NCBI RefSeq assembly: GCF_963662255.1
Contig: NC_085053.1
Span: 2,232,001 to 2,296,000, forward strand
Source of the DNA: Cinclus cinclus
Lineage: Eukaryota; Chordata; Aves; Passeriformes; Cinclidae
DNA: 64,000 nucleotides
Direction: 5' to 3'
The position numbers and the translations under genes were made by a program. The notes beneath the pieces are model-generated. The model was not told the DNA's origin and ran no database searches. It saw only the letters and a list, made by a program, of their open reading frames with translations. Positions 1 through 12,880 of the stretch are shown here, piece after piece. Numbering within the stretch: position 1 is the first letter of the stretch; the number at the start of each line of letters is the position of its first letter.

Positions 1-140
1 GAAGGGAGGCCACAGGGCTGGAAGAGCCATGTGCCACCATGGGCCAGGTGCATCAGTTTATGGCCAGCCCTGGGGAGCCCATGGGTCAGCCAGCTGGGAT
101 AAGGAAAGAGTGAAATAAAGCATCCATGACCCATTTTCCA

Positions 141-268
141 CTTTCTTTTCTTTTCTTTTCTTTTCTTTTCTTTTCTTTTCTTTTCTTTTCTTTTCTTTTC
201 TTTTCTTTTCTTTTCTTTTCTTTTCTTTTCTTTTCTTTTCTTTTCTTTTCTTTTCTTTTCTTTTCTTT
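141..268. repeat. (CTTTT)n pentanucleotide microsatellite
   Basis: About 25 nearly perfect copies of CTTTT run without interruption. The opposite strand is AAAAG, so this is a pure purine/pyrimidine strand-asymmetric tract. The long lysine/glutamate-rich reading frame on the minus strand here is only the repeat translated. Confidence 0.97.
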
Positions 269-3200
269 GGCGCTGGGGTGAGAGGAGTGGAAGTGACCTT
301 GCTCAAGGTCAGAGTAGAAGCCTGAGGCCTGGGAAATCCACCCAGATCTCCCCAGAGGGCTGGAGATAACATCATCCTTCCCAGCAAAATAAGGAGCCAG
401 ATAAAAACCATCTAATTACAGGACTAGAAATGCCTTAGTGAAAACGCTGTCTCTTTTCTGTGGAGAATGTGTGTAGCTGGTTTTTGGAGGGCAGGGAGGA
501 GGAGCAGCACTCAGACTTGCCTGGGATTATCTGCCAGCTCTCAGGGACCAGAGCACATTTGTTTGGGCACGTGCCACCAGGCATGGCAGCTCCTTCCCAA
601 GCTAAACAGTCTGGGGACAGCCTGGGTGAGCTGTGCTGCCATTTCTGGTGTCCCCTCAGCTCCTCTGGAGTTGAAATGTCCCGTGGTTCTCCTCACCTCA
701 GCATCCTCACCCTCACCCTCATCTCCCACCTGTGCTCGGTGTCCCCCTCCCTGTGCCAGCCACACCACACCACAGAGGCCTGAAGCAACTGGGAACACTG
801 GGGAGCTTCTCAGTAGCTGATCAAAGGCATGAGACATCCAGCAAGGCTGTATAGTAATGCAGGGGACGTCCTCCTGTGGCAGGATCTTATGGCAGAAAGT
901 TTTCCAAGCTTTTTCCATTTAAAATAAAATAAATTTAAAAACAAAAGAAAAAAACCAACCAAACAAAAAAGTGAAGCCAAACAAACAACAAAAAAAAAAA
1001 AAAAAAAAAAACCAAAAAAAACAAACAACCAAAGCCAAGCACTAGCTAGGAAAAACCTCCCTAATGAATGCATCAGCTCCAGCTCTAAAGCTGAAGGCGA
1101 CTTCCAGCCCAGCCCATCTTTGCTCCTCAGGGCCTTGGAGAAAGATCTCCTCTTGGGCAGCCAAGTAGCAATTGGGTCACAGTGCAGGATTATCTGTTGG
1201 TAACAAGCTGCAAATGTGCTCTGGGACCAGTGATTCATTAATGCAGTTCATGGTGACATATGAACCAGAACCCGAGGGAGCCTTTATTTCTGCCCTCTCT
1301 ATCCATTCAGTTGAAAGACAGGGAAAAAGGTTCCAGCCCCGCACTGATTTCCAACGCTGATCAAATTAGAGCTACCCTACAACCAAGGTAACTAATCAAG
1401 GACGGCGGGGAGAAGGTGTGGTCTGAAGTGCAGGGTCTCTGAGTAGTGTCACAAGACAAATCCTCCCTGTAAACTGGGAGTAGAGAGGGCTGGAGAGGCA
1501 GGATGGGGTTTGCAAGGGGATGGTGCCACAGGGAACCTGTGGTGGACCCTCGTGGCCATCCCTCCATCCTCGCACAGGTCTTTTCCATCCTGCCCCAAGC
1601 CTCTCTGCATGGACCCCAAGGCTGCCAGTGGTGCTTGAGGTTCATCCCAGGCACTGCCCATCAGGCCCACACGGAGGGAAAACTGTGCCCATGTACTTCA
1701 GTGCAGCCTTCACCAACTTAATGGTCCTGGACAAGGCTTTAAATATTTTATTCCCTGACTTATGAATTTGATTCTTAACCATGACGCTTCATTGACTTTT
1801 TTATCTTATTTTTCCCCTCCACACTTCCTGGATCTCCTGGTTATCAGAGCACTGTGCAGGGGTGGGCTCACAGCTGTCCAGACCCACCAAAATCCACGGG
1901 GGCTGTCAAACTGGGTTGTGATTCCGGAGTTTTGGCACCAGAGGGGCTCCCCCCACCCCCATGCCTGGCTCCACTGTTCTTTCCAAGGTGGGACGTGCAG
2001 AGAGTAAAAGCTGCCAGCACCTCTCTGCTCTCTCCTGGTGTGGCTGCTCTCCCATCACACGGTGTCACCCTAAATAAGGCTGCAGAGGCAGATGGGGCAC
2101 CCACCCCCCTGGAAACCATCCTGAGCCCTGCAGGAGGAGGAAGAGGATGGCAGCAGGTGCACAGGGCTGAAGCACACAGCTCCTCCACCCGGAGTGACCA
2201 GGGTGGGACACTCATCCTATCCATACAATGGGAAGGTTAATGGGATCGTCTCCTTCCAACACCATCACGGCAAACGTGGGATTTATAGCGATGCTAAAAT
2301 ACTGACCTCTATCTGTTTTATGCTGATCATTAACTAAGATTATCTCACACCAGAGATTTGCTATACCAAAGAGCACTGACATCACTAACTGCTATTAAGT
2401 GTATTATCCTTAAACTCCATAAAGGGGAGGAAAAAACCCCATTGTCAGCAGCGTAGGGAAAGAGACACATGACCAGGCATGCTCAGATTATACATTTTTT
2501 TAAAAATACGAAAAGGAGCTGCCTGCAGCTTTCTATGTGTGCCTGGCATTTTTGTGTCTGCAATATTGAGAGAAAAAAAAAAAAATCCCTGTAAATGCTT
2601 TCATACTCGGAAAGACACCCGGATGAACACCCTGGAGCTAAATGGAGAACATTCCCTGGTGGGAGTAGTTCACTCTGCATGAGGTTCCCAGAGCCTCATG
2701 GCAAATAGGTGCCACTGCATGGGGAGCCTCAAGCAGTGGGTGAAGGTCCCTTGTGTCCCCAGATGGCTCTGGCTGTCCCTCCACAGCCCCTCACCCACCC
2801 TGGCTCCGCTCGCTGCCCTCCTCGGCTCTCCCAGTTGCAGGGCTGTTTCTGGGCAGTGGCATATTTGTTGACTTGCTCTTTTGGTGACATCTTCTTTTAA
2901 TAAGGAAATCTGTCTCTTAGCAGCTTCTTGCCTAAGGCTGTGCTTAGCTAAAGTGTAAAATGTCAAACTTTAGCAAGGATGACAATAACCCTGCTGGGCG
3001 AGGAAGAGCCAGCCACTATATTATTAGCTACTCGAGGGAGAGGGGAGGAATATTGACCCATTCCATGGAGGAAAAACACTAAAACCCCCCAGTTTACCCA
3101 CCCACCCCCTCCCACATGGAGACCAGCCTCAAATCTGTTTCCCTGTGATCTTTCCTGCAGGCAAAACTCATAACTAAAGCTGAAGAGCAAACAGCAAGCC

Positions 3201-4163
3201 CTTCCTATTTGATCAAATACATGTACATATGCAACTAGAGTAGGTTGAAGTGTCCTGGACGTGCCCTTTTGTCTCCCAAAATTCCCCAAAGGCAGATCAG
3301 GATGCAGATACGCTGCTGGGATAACCCAGGATGGAGGGAAGTCACTGCAAAGCCTCAGGCAGAGATGAGAAACACCCACTGGGTGTCCTGGTGGGGTGGG
3401 CAGAGGAAGGAACTGGGGAAGTGGGGACTGGCCATAACCAGGGGCAGCTGCATGGAGAAGGGCAGGTCCCAAGGGATTGAGAGCTTTATCAGGATTATGG
3501 GTCTTTGGGCAATCATTCTGTGCTGCTGGAGGACTCTTCTGCACTCTTTTACCTTCTCACACACTCTGATCTATGTAGGTGTAGCCTTTTGCTTTAGAGC
3601 ACACATGGTCGGGACTAACATCATTTTCTGACCTGAGCTACAGCAGAGCAGGGCCATAAATTCACAGCCCCAAATTTAGGAAGGGAGATTTCCATTGTAA
3701 AGGTCTGAGACTGGAAAATGTTCATCATTGGACTCTACTCTTCCACCAGGTGGGCTGTACTCAGACTGCAAGGACTGGCTTTGAGAAGATTCTTCACTTT
3801 TGGATCCATACCTGCATCCCAGTTATGGAAGGGCAGATCTGCTCCTGGGTCTGTGCAGGAATGCAGCCTCCAGATACACAGAGGTACTGGAAGGAAAGGG
3901 GTGAAATTTTCATTACTCCACCATGTCACACGTCCCATACCCTTCCTGCAAGCACAGGACTTCTTGTGATGGATGTTAGAACCAAGTTAGCCCCAAAACA
4001 CCAAACCGATTGTGGGATCTTCTTTATTCTTCCAGGTATCCAATCCCTGGTCCAAAACAGGGTCATCCTTGGAGAGCCCCTCCACCTCTCAGACCTGTAG
4101 GAAGCTCCTATCAGTGCCAGAGCTGGCAGGGAGCCCCAGCACAGCTCTGTGCTTTTCCCTGTG
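269..4163. other. Gene-less stretch, unique non-coding sequence
   Basis: No exon-like reading frame, RNA gene or recognisable mobile element was seen. The only low-complexity parts are an A-rich tract near 0.94-1.03 kb and a 13-base A run near 2572. Open frames of 60-190 codons occur on both strands but overlap one another and carry no domain. Confidence 0.6.
939..1033. repeat. A-rich low-complexity tract
   Basis: A/C-biased sequence made of AAAC-, CAAA- and AACC-type words around an uninterrupted A run of over 20 bases. It resembles a decayed A-rich microsatellite. No retroposed gene body was recognised upstream. Confidence 0.85.
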
Positions 4164-4436
4164 TCCGTGGAATCGTGGAATGATTTGGGTTGGAGGGGAC
4201 CTGGAAGGTTATTACCTGCCGTGGGCCAGGACACCTTGCAGTACACCAGGCTGCTCAGAGCCTCATCCAGCCTAGTTCTGAACATTTCCAGGGATGGGGC
4301 AGCCACAGCTTCTCTGGGCAAACTGTGCCAGGGCCTCACCACCCTTACAGCCAAGAATGTCTGCCATATATCCAACCTGAATTTTCCCTCTTTCTATTTG
4401 AATCTGTTACTCCTTGATCTGTCTTATATTGTTTTC
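4164..4436 (-). mobile_element. CR1: CR1 LINE 3'-end fragment, minus strand
   Basis: The + strand begins with the reverse complement of the CR1 3' end (a GTGGAATGATTTGGGTTGGA-type word). It then follows the CR1 3' region in order: the TTCCAGGGATGGGGCAGCCA segment, the CTTCTCTGGGCA segment, the GCCTCACCACCCT segment and a decayed TTTCTATTTGAAT part. It is 5'-truncated, as is usual for CR1, and has many substitutions, so it is an old copy. Confidence 0.93.
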
Positions 4437-4455
4437 TTTTTCAAAACATTATTTT

Positions 4456-4545
4456 AGAGAAACAAAAAAAAAAAACCCAAAACAAAAAAACAAAAACAAA
4501 ACAAAACAAAAACAAAAAAAAAACCAAACCCAAACTCTACAGTAC
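4456..4545. repeat. A-rich (CAAAA)n tract
   Basis: Alternating A runs and single C residues directly follow the CR1 fragment and lead into the CAT array. Confidence 0.9.
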
Positions 4546-4557
4546 AATGCACCACAG

Positions 4558-4605
<48 letters not shown>
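4558..4605. repeat. (CAT)n trinucleotide microsatellite
   Basis: About 16 uninterrupted CAT units. They produce spurious poly-His and poly-Ile frames, which are not genes. Confidence 0.97.
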
Positions 4606-4970
4606 TACCTCTTCAGGCAAATGTGGCACCACTTGGTTTTATTTCTGGCTGGGGTTGGAGCGTGACCACAAGCCAGCAGGAACACAAGGATCCTATCCAA
4701 GATATTGCCACCAATTTAGGTCCTCCCTCGTCAAATTTGCAGCAGAGCCACAGACTGGATGAGACAGGGTTTTCCCAGCTTTTCTTCCATTCTTTGGAGA
4801 CATCTTACCAGTCTCTGGGAGAAGAAGCAATCTATTCCTTCCTCCTCTCCAGCTCAGGACAGAGGCAGCCCAGGGGACTGCCTATGTGGTTCTTTGATTT
4901 TTTGTGACTCTCACCTCTCACCCAAAAGTGACCCTCACAAACTTCTACATTGCATAACCATCCCAAAGGA

Positions 4971-5040
4971 GTAAAAATAAATAAATAAATACATATATTA
5001 TGTATATGTGTGTGTGTGTGGTGCACACACGGGTGTGTTG
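4971..5040. repeat. Compound (AAAT)n-(TG)n simple repeat
   Basis: A short AAAT array passes into TATATG and then TG/CA dinucleotides. The end contains GTGTGTG followed by CACACAC, giving a small hairpin. Confidence 0.85.
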
Positions 5041-8000
5041 TGTTTTCCCAGCTAACACATGTCAGGATCTGTTTAAGCCTTGCTTTATGCTCAAATGTCA
5101 CCCTGCCAGAATTCATTACATCCCATTTATTAATTAATTAAAATATATTTATACAGAACAGGCTTTATGAGACAGAGATAAAAATAACGTTTTGAGAGCT
5201 GTCCCCTGGACGGAGCGGGTGCTCTCTGATGGCAGCAGCAAGGACAGTAGCCACAGCCTTCCCTGTCAAGTGCTGACTCGCAGGGAATTGATGATATGGA
5301 AATTCAGTAATTAATGCTGGGGAAAAAAAATTTTAAAAAATAAATCAGAAGCAGGCTCCAGAACTGGTGCTGACCATGTTGCAGCTCCACAGCCCCATCC
5401 TCTCCTTGCCTTTGGGTGATGGGATTATGGCATCTTCTCACACAGGGGACTCCAGAACAGGCAGAGGGATAGGCAAAGGCTAGCACCTGCAGCCACAGTC
5501 ACAGCGAAGGGCAGTGGCTCACTTGGCCATGTTTTGTATGGGGACAAAATCGAGGCACAGCCTGGTTGGGATCAGCAAATGCAGGATTTCCCCTTTGCCC
5601 TTCCACCTGCCCGTAAGGTGCCACAGTGTCACGTTCAGTGGCACCAGAGTGGAAAGTGATGAGCGCTGGGAAAAGAGAGAGGGAGAGGAGGGAAAAGGGA
5701 GCTCAAAGTCAGGGAGGTGATGGGTGGAAGGGATCCCACCCAGCCCCTTCCCCAGGGCCAGGGAAGCACAGCTGGGTGAGCCTGCCCTCAGCCCCTCAGC
5801 CGCATGCTCCCTGGCTGCCTGATCCTTGTGACAGAGCCACAGTGACATTTCTACTTAAAACTCTCCCTGACCTTTCCCTGTGAGCTTCTCCTGCTTCACT
5901 TGTTCTGGCATCTCCTGCCTGCTACCCCCCAGAGCACCTTGCCCTCACCCTGAGGAGAAGGGGAAGCACAAGCTCTATCCACCAAGGATAGAGCCACCAG
6001 GACTGACTTTTTGGGCTCCAGCTGTACCTGTGGATTGCCAGCAGCACAGGGAGGACGAGCCAGCATCCCTGTGCCAGTGGTGCACCGTGGTGCATTCCTA
6101 CCCCAGAGCCAGGGCCATGTAGTCACCACCTCACTGGCTGCCTTCCCCAGGAGAGCCTGAGCCCAGCTGCAGTCCCCTGGCCATTCCTGGCCATCAGCCC
6201 CCTGGTTAGCAGGCAGAGGGTGGCCAAGGCCAGCAGCAGGTCCAGCTGCCTCTTCCCAGCACTGAGTGCTAACCATGCCCTGCAGCTCCCCCAGCCAAGG
6301 GATCCCTCAGCCTGTCAGTGCACATCAGCTGGCGGGCTCACCTGGGATACTGACAAGTGCAGGGCTTCTCCTTTGCTCTCCCTCTGCCCGGGAGATGCCA
6401 AAGTATCCTTGAGACTCGGATCTGAGGAGCTGGGTGACAGATGCAGGGGTTCCAGGGAAGAACTTGTGCTCAGGACCATTGTCCCAAGCTCCCCAAGGAC
6501 CAACCTCAATTTAGCCAGAGGGCAAAAAGTGTATAAAAGGACCAATTGGTGACTGCCAGCAGCTGCCCCTGCTCCCACACCACCCAGAACAGACAGAGAG
6601 GCCTCCAGGAGGTGCTAGTTTCTGCTCATTGACTACCAAATCCAGGTTCTCCATAATGAGGTGCAGACCACAGCTTTGGCTCAGACAGCTTGTCCCATGT
6701 CTCCTGGGGCAGAGGCAGGAGCTACAGTCCAGACCTGTGTGAACAGGGCCACCTTCCTTTCCATCTTCTCCCTACACAGCTGCTGCATATCCTCCTTGGA
6801 AGGACCAGGCCCTCTCCTCTGCATGTCAGCCACCACAGCTCTGCTGACCCTGGAGGAGCTCTGCCAGCCCAGCCTGGATGAGGACATAGCCATCTATTAT
6901 TTAGGTAGGGAAATACACCTGCAGGTATAAATGGAAGTAAATCCACCCTACTTTTTAAGTAGGCAAATATATTTCAGCAGTTTCTTACTGGATGCTAACC
7001 AGAAATAGCAGCAGTGAGACTTGTGAGCCTCCAGCTCTCAGCTTCCCTTAAAGAAGCAGGGAGGAAAAAATGATGGAACAAGCAGCCCTCGCCCACAGCA
7101 GCAGGACAGGCTTGTAACTGTCTGGACATCAGCAAGGACTGCACCTCCAGCCTCCCTGTCCCACCCTGTGGGGAACTTTCAGGGGATTTCTGGCAAGAAG
7201 TGCAGCCTTGAGCCTGTGGAAACCAAGCAGCCAAGAGGTTCTCTCGCCTCGGAGCATTCTCCAACACCTGCTGGAGCATCACACCCTGGGCAAGCACACA
7301 ATGTCCCTTTCACACAGCCCAGCCACCCCTGGACACCCCCAAGCCTTCCCAATCCCCACCCAAGAGCCCTTTTTTCACCACACAGGGATGTCTGCGAGCC
7401 ATTCGTCATCCCCAGGGCTGGCAAAGAATCCACACGAGCGAAGGAAGAGCTTCCCTGGCTCAAACGATTCTCATTTTTTGAAGGGCAAATTTCCTTCCTC
7501 TGCCCACTCAGTCTTGACAAGGACAGCAGGGGACCCAGCACATGAATACTAATGGCAGTGGTGGAGGGGACACGTGGGGATGGGAGTGCTGGGGCTGGGC
7601 ACTGCCAGTGGAGCAGCAGGAGGACCAGGGAGGAGAAGCATCCCACATGCTTCTGTGGGGGCTGCTGGCACCCCCAGAAAAACACCCAGAGGGAAAGGGG
7701 TGAAAGCAGCCCCCCCACCAGCAGGCTGGAGGTCACAGCCAGGTATTAGGAATGCTGGATCAGGTCCCCTCGGGAGCAGAGGGTGACAGAGGGTTACACC
7801 CTCCCCAAAACCATCCCTGGCCTTGACCCTTTGGGTCCCCCCCACAAAACCACAGTGATATCCCTTGTGCTGAATTCTTATTCAACTTCAAACTGACAAA
7901 CTGTTTTTAATCTTTTCCTTCCATCCAGCTTGGAGATTGGGAAGCAAAAATCAATACAGGTTGGCAGGTGATCAAGTTGCTTGACAGTGGCGCTGAGGAG

Positions 8001-8999
8001 AGAAACAGAGAGGAGAGAGAGAGAGAGACAGGGGGGTGGAGGGGGGATGAGGACAGGCCAGAGAATGGGGGGACCAAGCACCTGTACTGCAGCCCCCAGA
8101 TGGGAAGGTGCCACTTGTGCCCATCTCCAGTGGAGCTGCTGGCTAGAACAGCTGGTGTGAGGGTGCTGGGTGCCCACGTGCAGCTGGTGGGGTGGAAGGA
8201 GAGGTCACGGCAATGCCACCCTGCTCCCATTCCTCCAGGATCCCCAGCACTGTGAGCCCAGGACCCCATTTACCAGCAGGGTTTGACCACCACGGCTGGT
8301 TCCTGGCCACAGCCCTCATCAAGGATCCCCAAAACGCCTCCCCACCTCTTGTCTCCTGCAGCCTGGTGACAGCATCACCTCAGGGAGCCTCTTGGAACCT
8401 TTAAATGCCGATTTGTCACCCTGCTCCAAGATGCCTTGGGCATCGGGAGAGCAGCACTGATTTCCCAAACCTACCTGGGCGTAGCTCGGTTCCCAGCCCA
8501 AGAGGTTTGTCCCGGCTGGGAGGGGAGAAAACACAACAAACTGTGAATTTCTCAAAAAATTCAGCTGTTGTCTTTCCTGTAGCTTCTGCTCCTGCCACGT
8601 CCCCAGCACTGTCCTTCCTCCAGTGCCCAGAGGACACCGCAGAGCTGAGAGCTGAGGCCAGAGCTCCCAAGCAAGGAGCTGCCAGCTCCTGGGCTGTTTG
8701 ACAGGATGCAAACATGGTCTTCCCTTGATGCAAAGGAAGAGGGGCAGCATCCCCAGAAGCACCCAGTGACCTGCCCTCAAAAGATGGGGTGGTCAAGGAT
8801 AAAAACCCATGGAGCCACCCAGAATGAGCAATGGCTCTCCAGCCCCAGGGAATGAGCAGGACTGGGCTCCTCCATCCACACCAGTCTCCTCCATCCTCAT
8901 GTCTCTCTCTCAGGTTCCTCCTGGCATTTCCCAAAGCCATGGGCTGGCTCCCAGAGCCTCCAGAGCCCCCGAGAGCAGGGTTGACATTTGAAAACGATC
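5041..8999. other. Gene-less stretch, GC-rich non-coding sequence
   Basis: Apart from a TATA-like box at 6532, nothing recognisable was found. The long minus-strand frame at 7179-7736 (185 codons) lacks domains and overlaps equally long frames on the + strand, as expected by chance in GC-rich, stop-poor DNA. Confidence 0.5.
6532..6539 (+). promoter_or_regulatory. TATA-like box, candidate core promoter
   Basis: A strong TATAAAAG word is followed 5 bases later by an inverted CCAAT-type word (CCAATTGG). No initiator, CpG island or coding exon can be tied to it. TATA words occur by chance, so this is a weak call. Confidence 0.2.
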
Positions 9000-9380
9000 A
9001 GTTTAGGAACTTTCCCCGCCGCTTTCCTTCGTGTCCCCCTTCCTATTGTAACTGTTCCTATGAGCTTTCATCGTCTAACTCTGTAAATCTCCGGGAAATA
9101 CGGCTGTGTTTCTGTTGTCACTTCTGATCAGAGGGATGCCAGCGGGGTGAGGGAAGTGGGGGGGAAGGGGAGGGGGAAGAGAGAGGGAAAAAAAAGATTG
9201 CCTGGGGCCCCACACAGAGCCGGCATGCAAATGAGTGCCAGCTCCGTAAAAATAGCCCCAGCAGTCACATTTTATTACAACCGAATTATTGGACCTGGGT
9301 TACTGGGAACTGGCACTGGGGAAGGCGAGAGAGGGAAGGGAAGAGAGGGAGAAAGGGTCAGGCATCATTTATTCTAAATA
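9000..9380. promoter_or_regulatory. Candidate conserved regulatory block with G-rich tract
   Basis: Complex, CpG-containing sequence at 9000-9130 is followed by a G-run tract (9144-9176). Then comes a segment with the octamer-like ATGCAAAT (near 9227), TAAAAATAG and CCGAATTATTGG words. The texture differs from the surrounding CT/CA-biased spacer. The regulatory call is an inference from texture and motif density only. Confidence 0.3.
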
Positions 9381-10861
9381 TTGGAACTCTGAGAACGCCA
9401 GAGGGTGTTTTCCCCCTCTGATCCCTGGATTTGCCTGAAACTGCTGGGGTGCTGGGCTGCCACAGCCTCCCTCGGCTCTGCCGCGCTCTCACAGCCCGTG
9501 CAGCACCAGCTAAACACACCCAGGGCCTTTCAGCCCTCTTAGCTTTCCCACCCTGACTTCCAGACTGGTGCCAGTTTGCAGCAGGGACACCCCACAGGGA
9601 AGCTGAAGGTATTGCACAACACAGAAGGGAGGTCAAGGTCGTGGCCGGGTGACTTTGGAGGTGGCTCCTTGTCCTGGTGGTGGACAGGTGACTTTGGAAG
9701 CCTTGGTATAAGGTGGTGCTGGAGCAGGTGCTGCTCTCATCCACACCCCAAGGGCAGCAGCGGGGTCTGCTCCCCGTTCCTGCCCTGCCCAGGGCTCTGG
9801 GCACCTCCTGTGTGTCCCCCCTGCCCCACAGGCACCTGCTCAGTCAGCATTTCCCAAGCAGGGACACTGCTCAGGGGACTGGCTTTGTCACCATCACGGC
9901 CACCCTCCCCAGCTCTTGAACAGAGATGTGATGAACCAGACCCACTTTTCTTTCTGAGGGAGATCTCAGGAGCAATGAGAGGGGAAGAAAGAACTTGAGG
10001 ACAAGCTACAGTCTTTGGAAAGAGCACCTGCATGCACATGAGTCCAAAACCACAGCAACCCAAAACATCCCTCGTGGCTTTCCCACCCCCACCAGGCCTG
10101 CCTGATGAGGGCATTTTTGGTTGCATTTCTTGCAGGAGCAGCCCAGCCTTGCCTGTCCCTGACTCCAGGCTGGGAGAGGCAATGTCCTCCTCAAGACAGA
10201 CAAATTTCTGCTGGGATTTCTGGAGCCTGGGTGCTGTTCAAGCTGGCAGAGGAGCTTGGCAGGGACACAGCACTCCTCACATGCACTGCCTCCCAGTGCT
10301 CCAGAGAAAACTGGGTCAGGATTGTCTGAAAACCATCACAGGAGCTCAGTGCTGCTGGAGCAGCATCCCAGCAGGGTGGGAGGTGAGTAGGGGTGGTGGG
10401 GCTCTGCCATAAGGAAAGCCAGACATGATGGAGAGGTGGAGAGGGGAAGTGATAAACTCTTCCTCTCTGCTGCCAGAGGTGCTCCAAGGATGGCTGGTTC
10501 TTCCAGAAGAGCCTCTACCTACCCAGCAATTCCCAGAAACACATGCACACTCCCTTCCTGCCCAGCTCCACAGTCCAACACACCCCAAAACCCTTTCCCC
10601 ATTGTTTTTTAATCAAAATAAATAATTAGATTGAAAAACTCCAAGGCTGTGCTTAAGGCTCATCCCAGGTGGTGCCATCCACCCCATCCCTTTGGAATCA
10701 TGGCAGTCAGCAGCTGAGTATGACAGCACAGGGCAAGGGTTTGAGATATAGAGAAAGGATCTGCCATCCTGGAAATGCTTTTGTAGTTTCTTTGTAATCT
10801 CTTTTTCCTCCCCTCCCACTCCCTAGTTTTGCAGACATCCCAAGACATATTTAGATTTCCA

Positions 10862-10909
<48 letters not shown>

Positions 10910-12539
10910 ACCCCATCAAATCTCTGTGGTGCCAAAACCTTCATTCCCGAGCGCACGTGTTGGGGGAAACATCAATTTCATAAAAATCCCTCTCCTGCAA
11001 AACTCAAAGTCCTCCAGAGGGATTAAAGAGAGGAGAGCAGAGCTCTGCCCTGGGCCTTACAGCTGGAAAGGCTGGGGTTTGGAGCTAATTTGGAGAAGGC
11101 CTGGCTGAAATGCCCAGGGCTCCTCATCTTGCTGATGCTGCAGGAGCAGGAGAGATGCCAGCCAGCTCCTGTTATCACCTCTGTGGGACCGGCTTGCGAT
11201 TAAAGGCATCTGAGCTGCAAAGCACGGAGGGAACAACATATGGACAGGAGCAAGGGACTGCTTTCCCAGCCTTGCTTTTCCAGACCGTAACTGCATTTGC
11301 AAGAGGATCCCAGAGCCGCAGTGCAGTTCTTACTCAGTGCTATTAAACTTCATTAACTGATATATTGTTTCGTGTTGACTCAACAACTCTTAAACCTTCT
11401 TCCGAGGGACTTCCTTGAACATGCTGTAAATTGCCAGTAACTGCTTTCCATCAGGAGCAAACTGCTCCAGCCCCAGTGCAGTCCCAATCTCAACCCTGGG
11501 ATGCAGAGGCACTGCTGGAAGTGATTCTCCTGTGAGCTCCTGTATTTATCCTCCTGCAGCCCAGAGAAGGCAGAGACTCAGGGGCTCCAAAAAATCCACT
11601 CTCCTGACTTTCCTCCAAGCAGGGATGAAACCTCCCCAGCAAGTTCTAGATCTGCAGTAGAGGAAAAACTCCAAACGATTCCTCTCCCAGTGATCAAAGC
11701 ACTTTTTTGCCACGCAATTGACAGCCCTGCTTCCAGCTGAACACTTTCAAGCTTTGCATAGTCTTATGTAAACTATAATCCAAAATGATCTCAAATCCAA
11801 AAAAAAATCGAAGCTTTTGGACCTAAACCCAAATGGGTCATTTTGGCAGCATATTATTCTGATTTTCAGTGTTTCTTCCCACATTCTCCACCCCAAATTA
11901 AGATGTTAGTGAGACTGACCTCCTTTCTGAGAGCTCTTTGACTTTGATGCTGTGGCATACACAGATGGAATGTATTTCTGCATATTCCAAGACACTCTGG
12001 GATAGCTTCACTCATGTAATTATTCAGATAAGCTAACCTGAAAGCGAGAGCGTGAGCAAGTCCTTTGCCAAATCTGAGTGACTTTGCTTTCAAAGCACTG
12101 GTAGGCACTTTGTCACAGGTGACAGCTGCTGTGTCCCCAAGTTGTCCCTGGTGAGCAGCAGGCAAGGAAAGGGGGCAGCTCATAACCTAGGGCATGGCTT
12201 TACCCCCTCCCAGTTTGGGGAGGAACAGCACACACAGGGAAGGATGCCGAGGCTGAGATTTGGCAATGGAGATGGAGAAGCTTGCGCTGAGCGTGGCGGC
12301 ACAAGGGCCGTGTGGGAGAGGCAGAAGGGAGGCTCATCTCTGCCATGGGGTCTCCTCCACGACTGCAAACCCAGCCATGAGCACAGCCCAAACAGCAGCA
12401 ACCACCGCTGGGCACCTCCTCCACCAAGCAGAGCGCTCCTTCCCCTGCCCGTCCTCTGGAACCCAGCATGCTCCAGGGGCAATTTCCCAGTGACTCCAAG
12501 GTCACCAGAGGATGGCTTTACTTTCAGTGGCGAGGCAGC
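9381..12539. other. Gene-less stretch, unique non-coding sequence
   Basis: No exon, RNA gene or transposon was recognised except the A run listed separately. Frames such as 9358-9804 on the minus strand show no domain. Confidence 0.5.
10863..10907. repeat. Poly(A) run of 45 bases
   Basis: Uninterrupted A residues. The upstream 250 bases do not resemble a known retroposon or gene by eye, so a retrocopy tail is possible but unsupported. Confidence 0.95.
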
Positions 12540-12880
12540 ATCAGGCAGGATAATAGCGGGGCTGTCTGAGTGGCAGGTGGGCCAGCGCGCCGTCCATTTA
12601 CCGCGTGCCTCAGCCGAGCTGCAATTATCTCAGGCCACCGTATCATCAGAAAGCGCCTTTCTGCTGAAATTACAACGTGTCGCCTTTAATTACGCTAATT
12701 GTTAATAGGGGTTCTAATTCTGGGTTCGTTTTTCACCGTTAAAAAAAAAATAAAAAAATTTAAATAATAGGTGAGGAAGCCCAGGCTTCTTTTTCTGCCT
12801 TCCCTGGGATTTCTCCCGGCCGCGCTAATTGAAACGTCCCCCTGCACCGCGCCGCTCCGCGCTGACAGTGGTTTTGCCCC
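12540..12880. promoter_or_regulatory. Candidate conserved non-coding element with CpG-rich flank
   Basis: Dense in homeodomain-type words: CAATTATC near 12622, TTTAATTACGCTAATTGTTAAT near 12685-12706, and GCTAATTG in the CpG-rich part near 12825. Intact CpGs sit beside AT-rich cores, unlike the bulk sequence around it. It looks like a developmental enhancer, but conservation could not be tested here. Confidence 0.38.

Noticed and set aside
58..411. Lysine/glutamate-rich minus-strand frame
   Set aside because: It is the AAAAG strand of the CTTTT microsatellite.
2215..2275. Possible CR1 end (ATGGGAAGGTTAATGGGATC)
   Set aside because: Similarity too short and lacks the flanking CR1 segments.
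4414..4665. Frames with poly-His or poly-Ile
   Set aside because: Translation of the CAT microsatellite.
7179..7736. 185-codon minus-strand frame
   Set aside because: Cysteine/proline-rich composition from GC-rich DNA, no domain, comparable frames on the other strand.
12142..12705. 187-codon plus-strand frame
   Set aside because: Runs into a homeodomain-word-rich non-coding block; no recognisable protein features.
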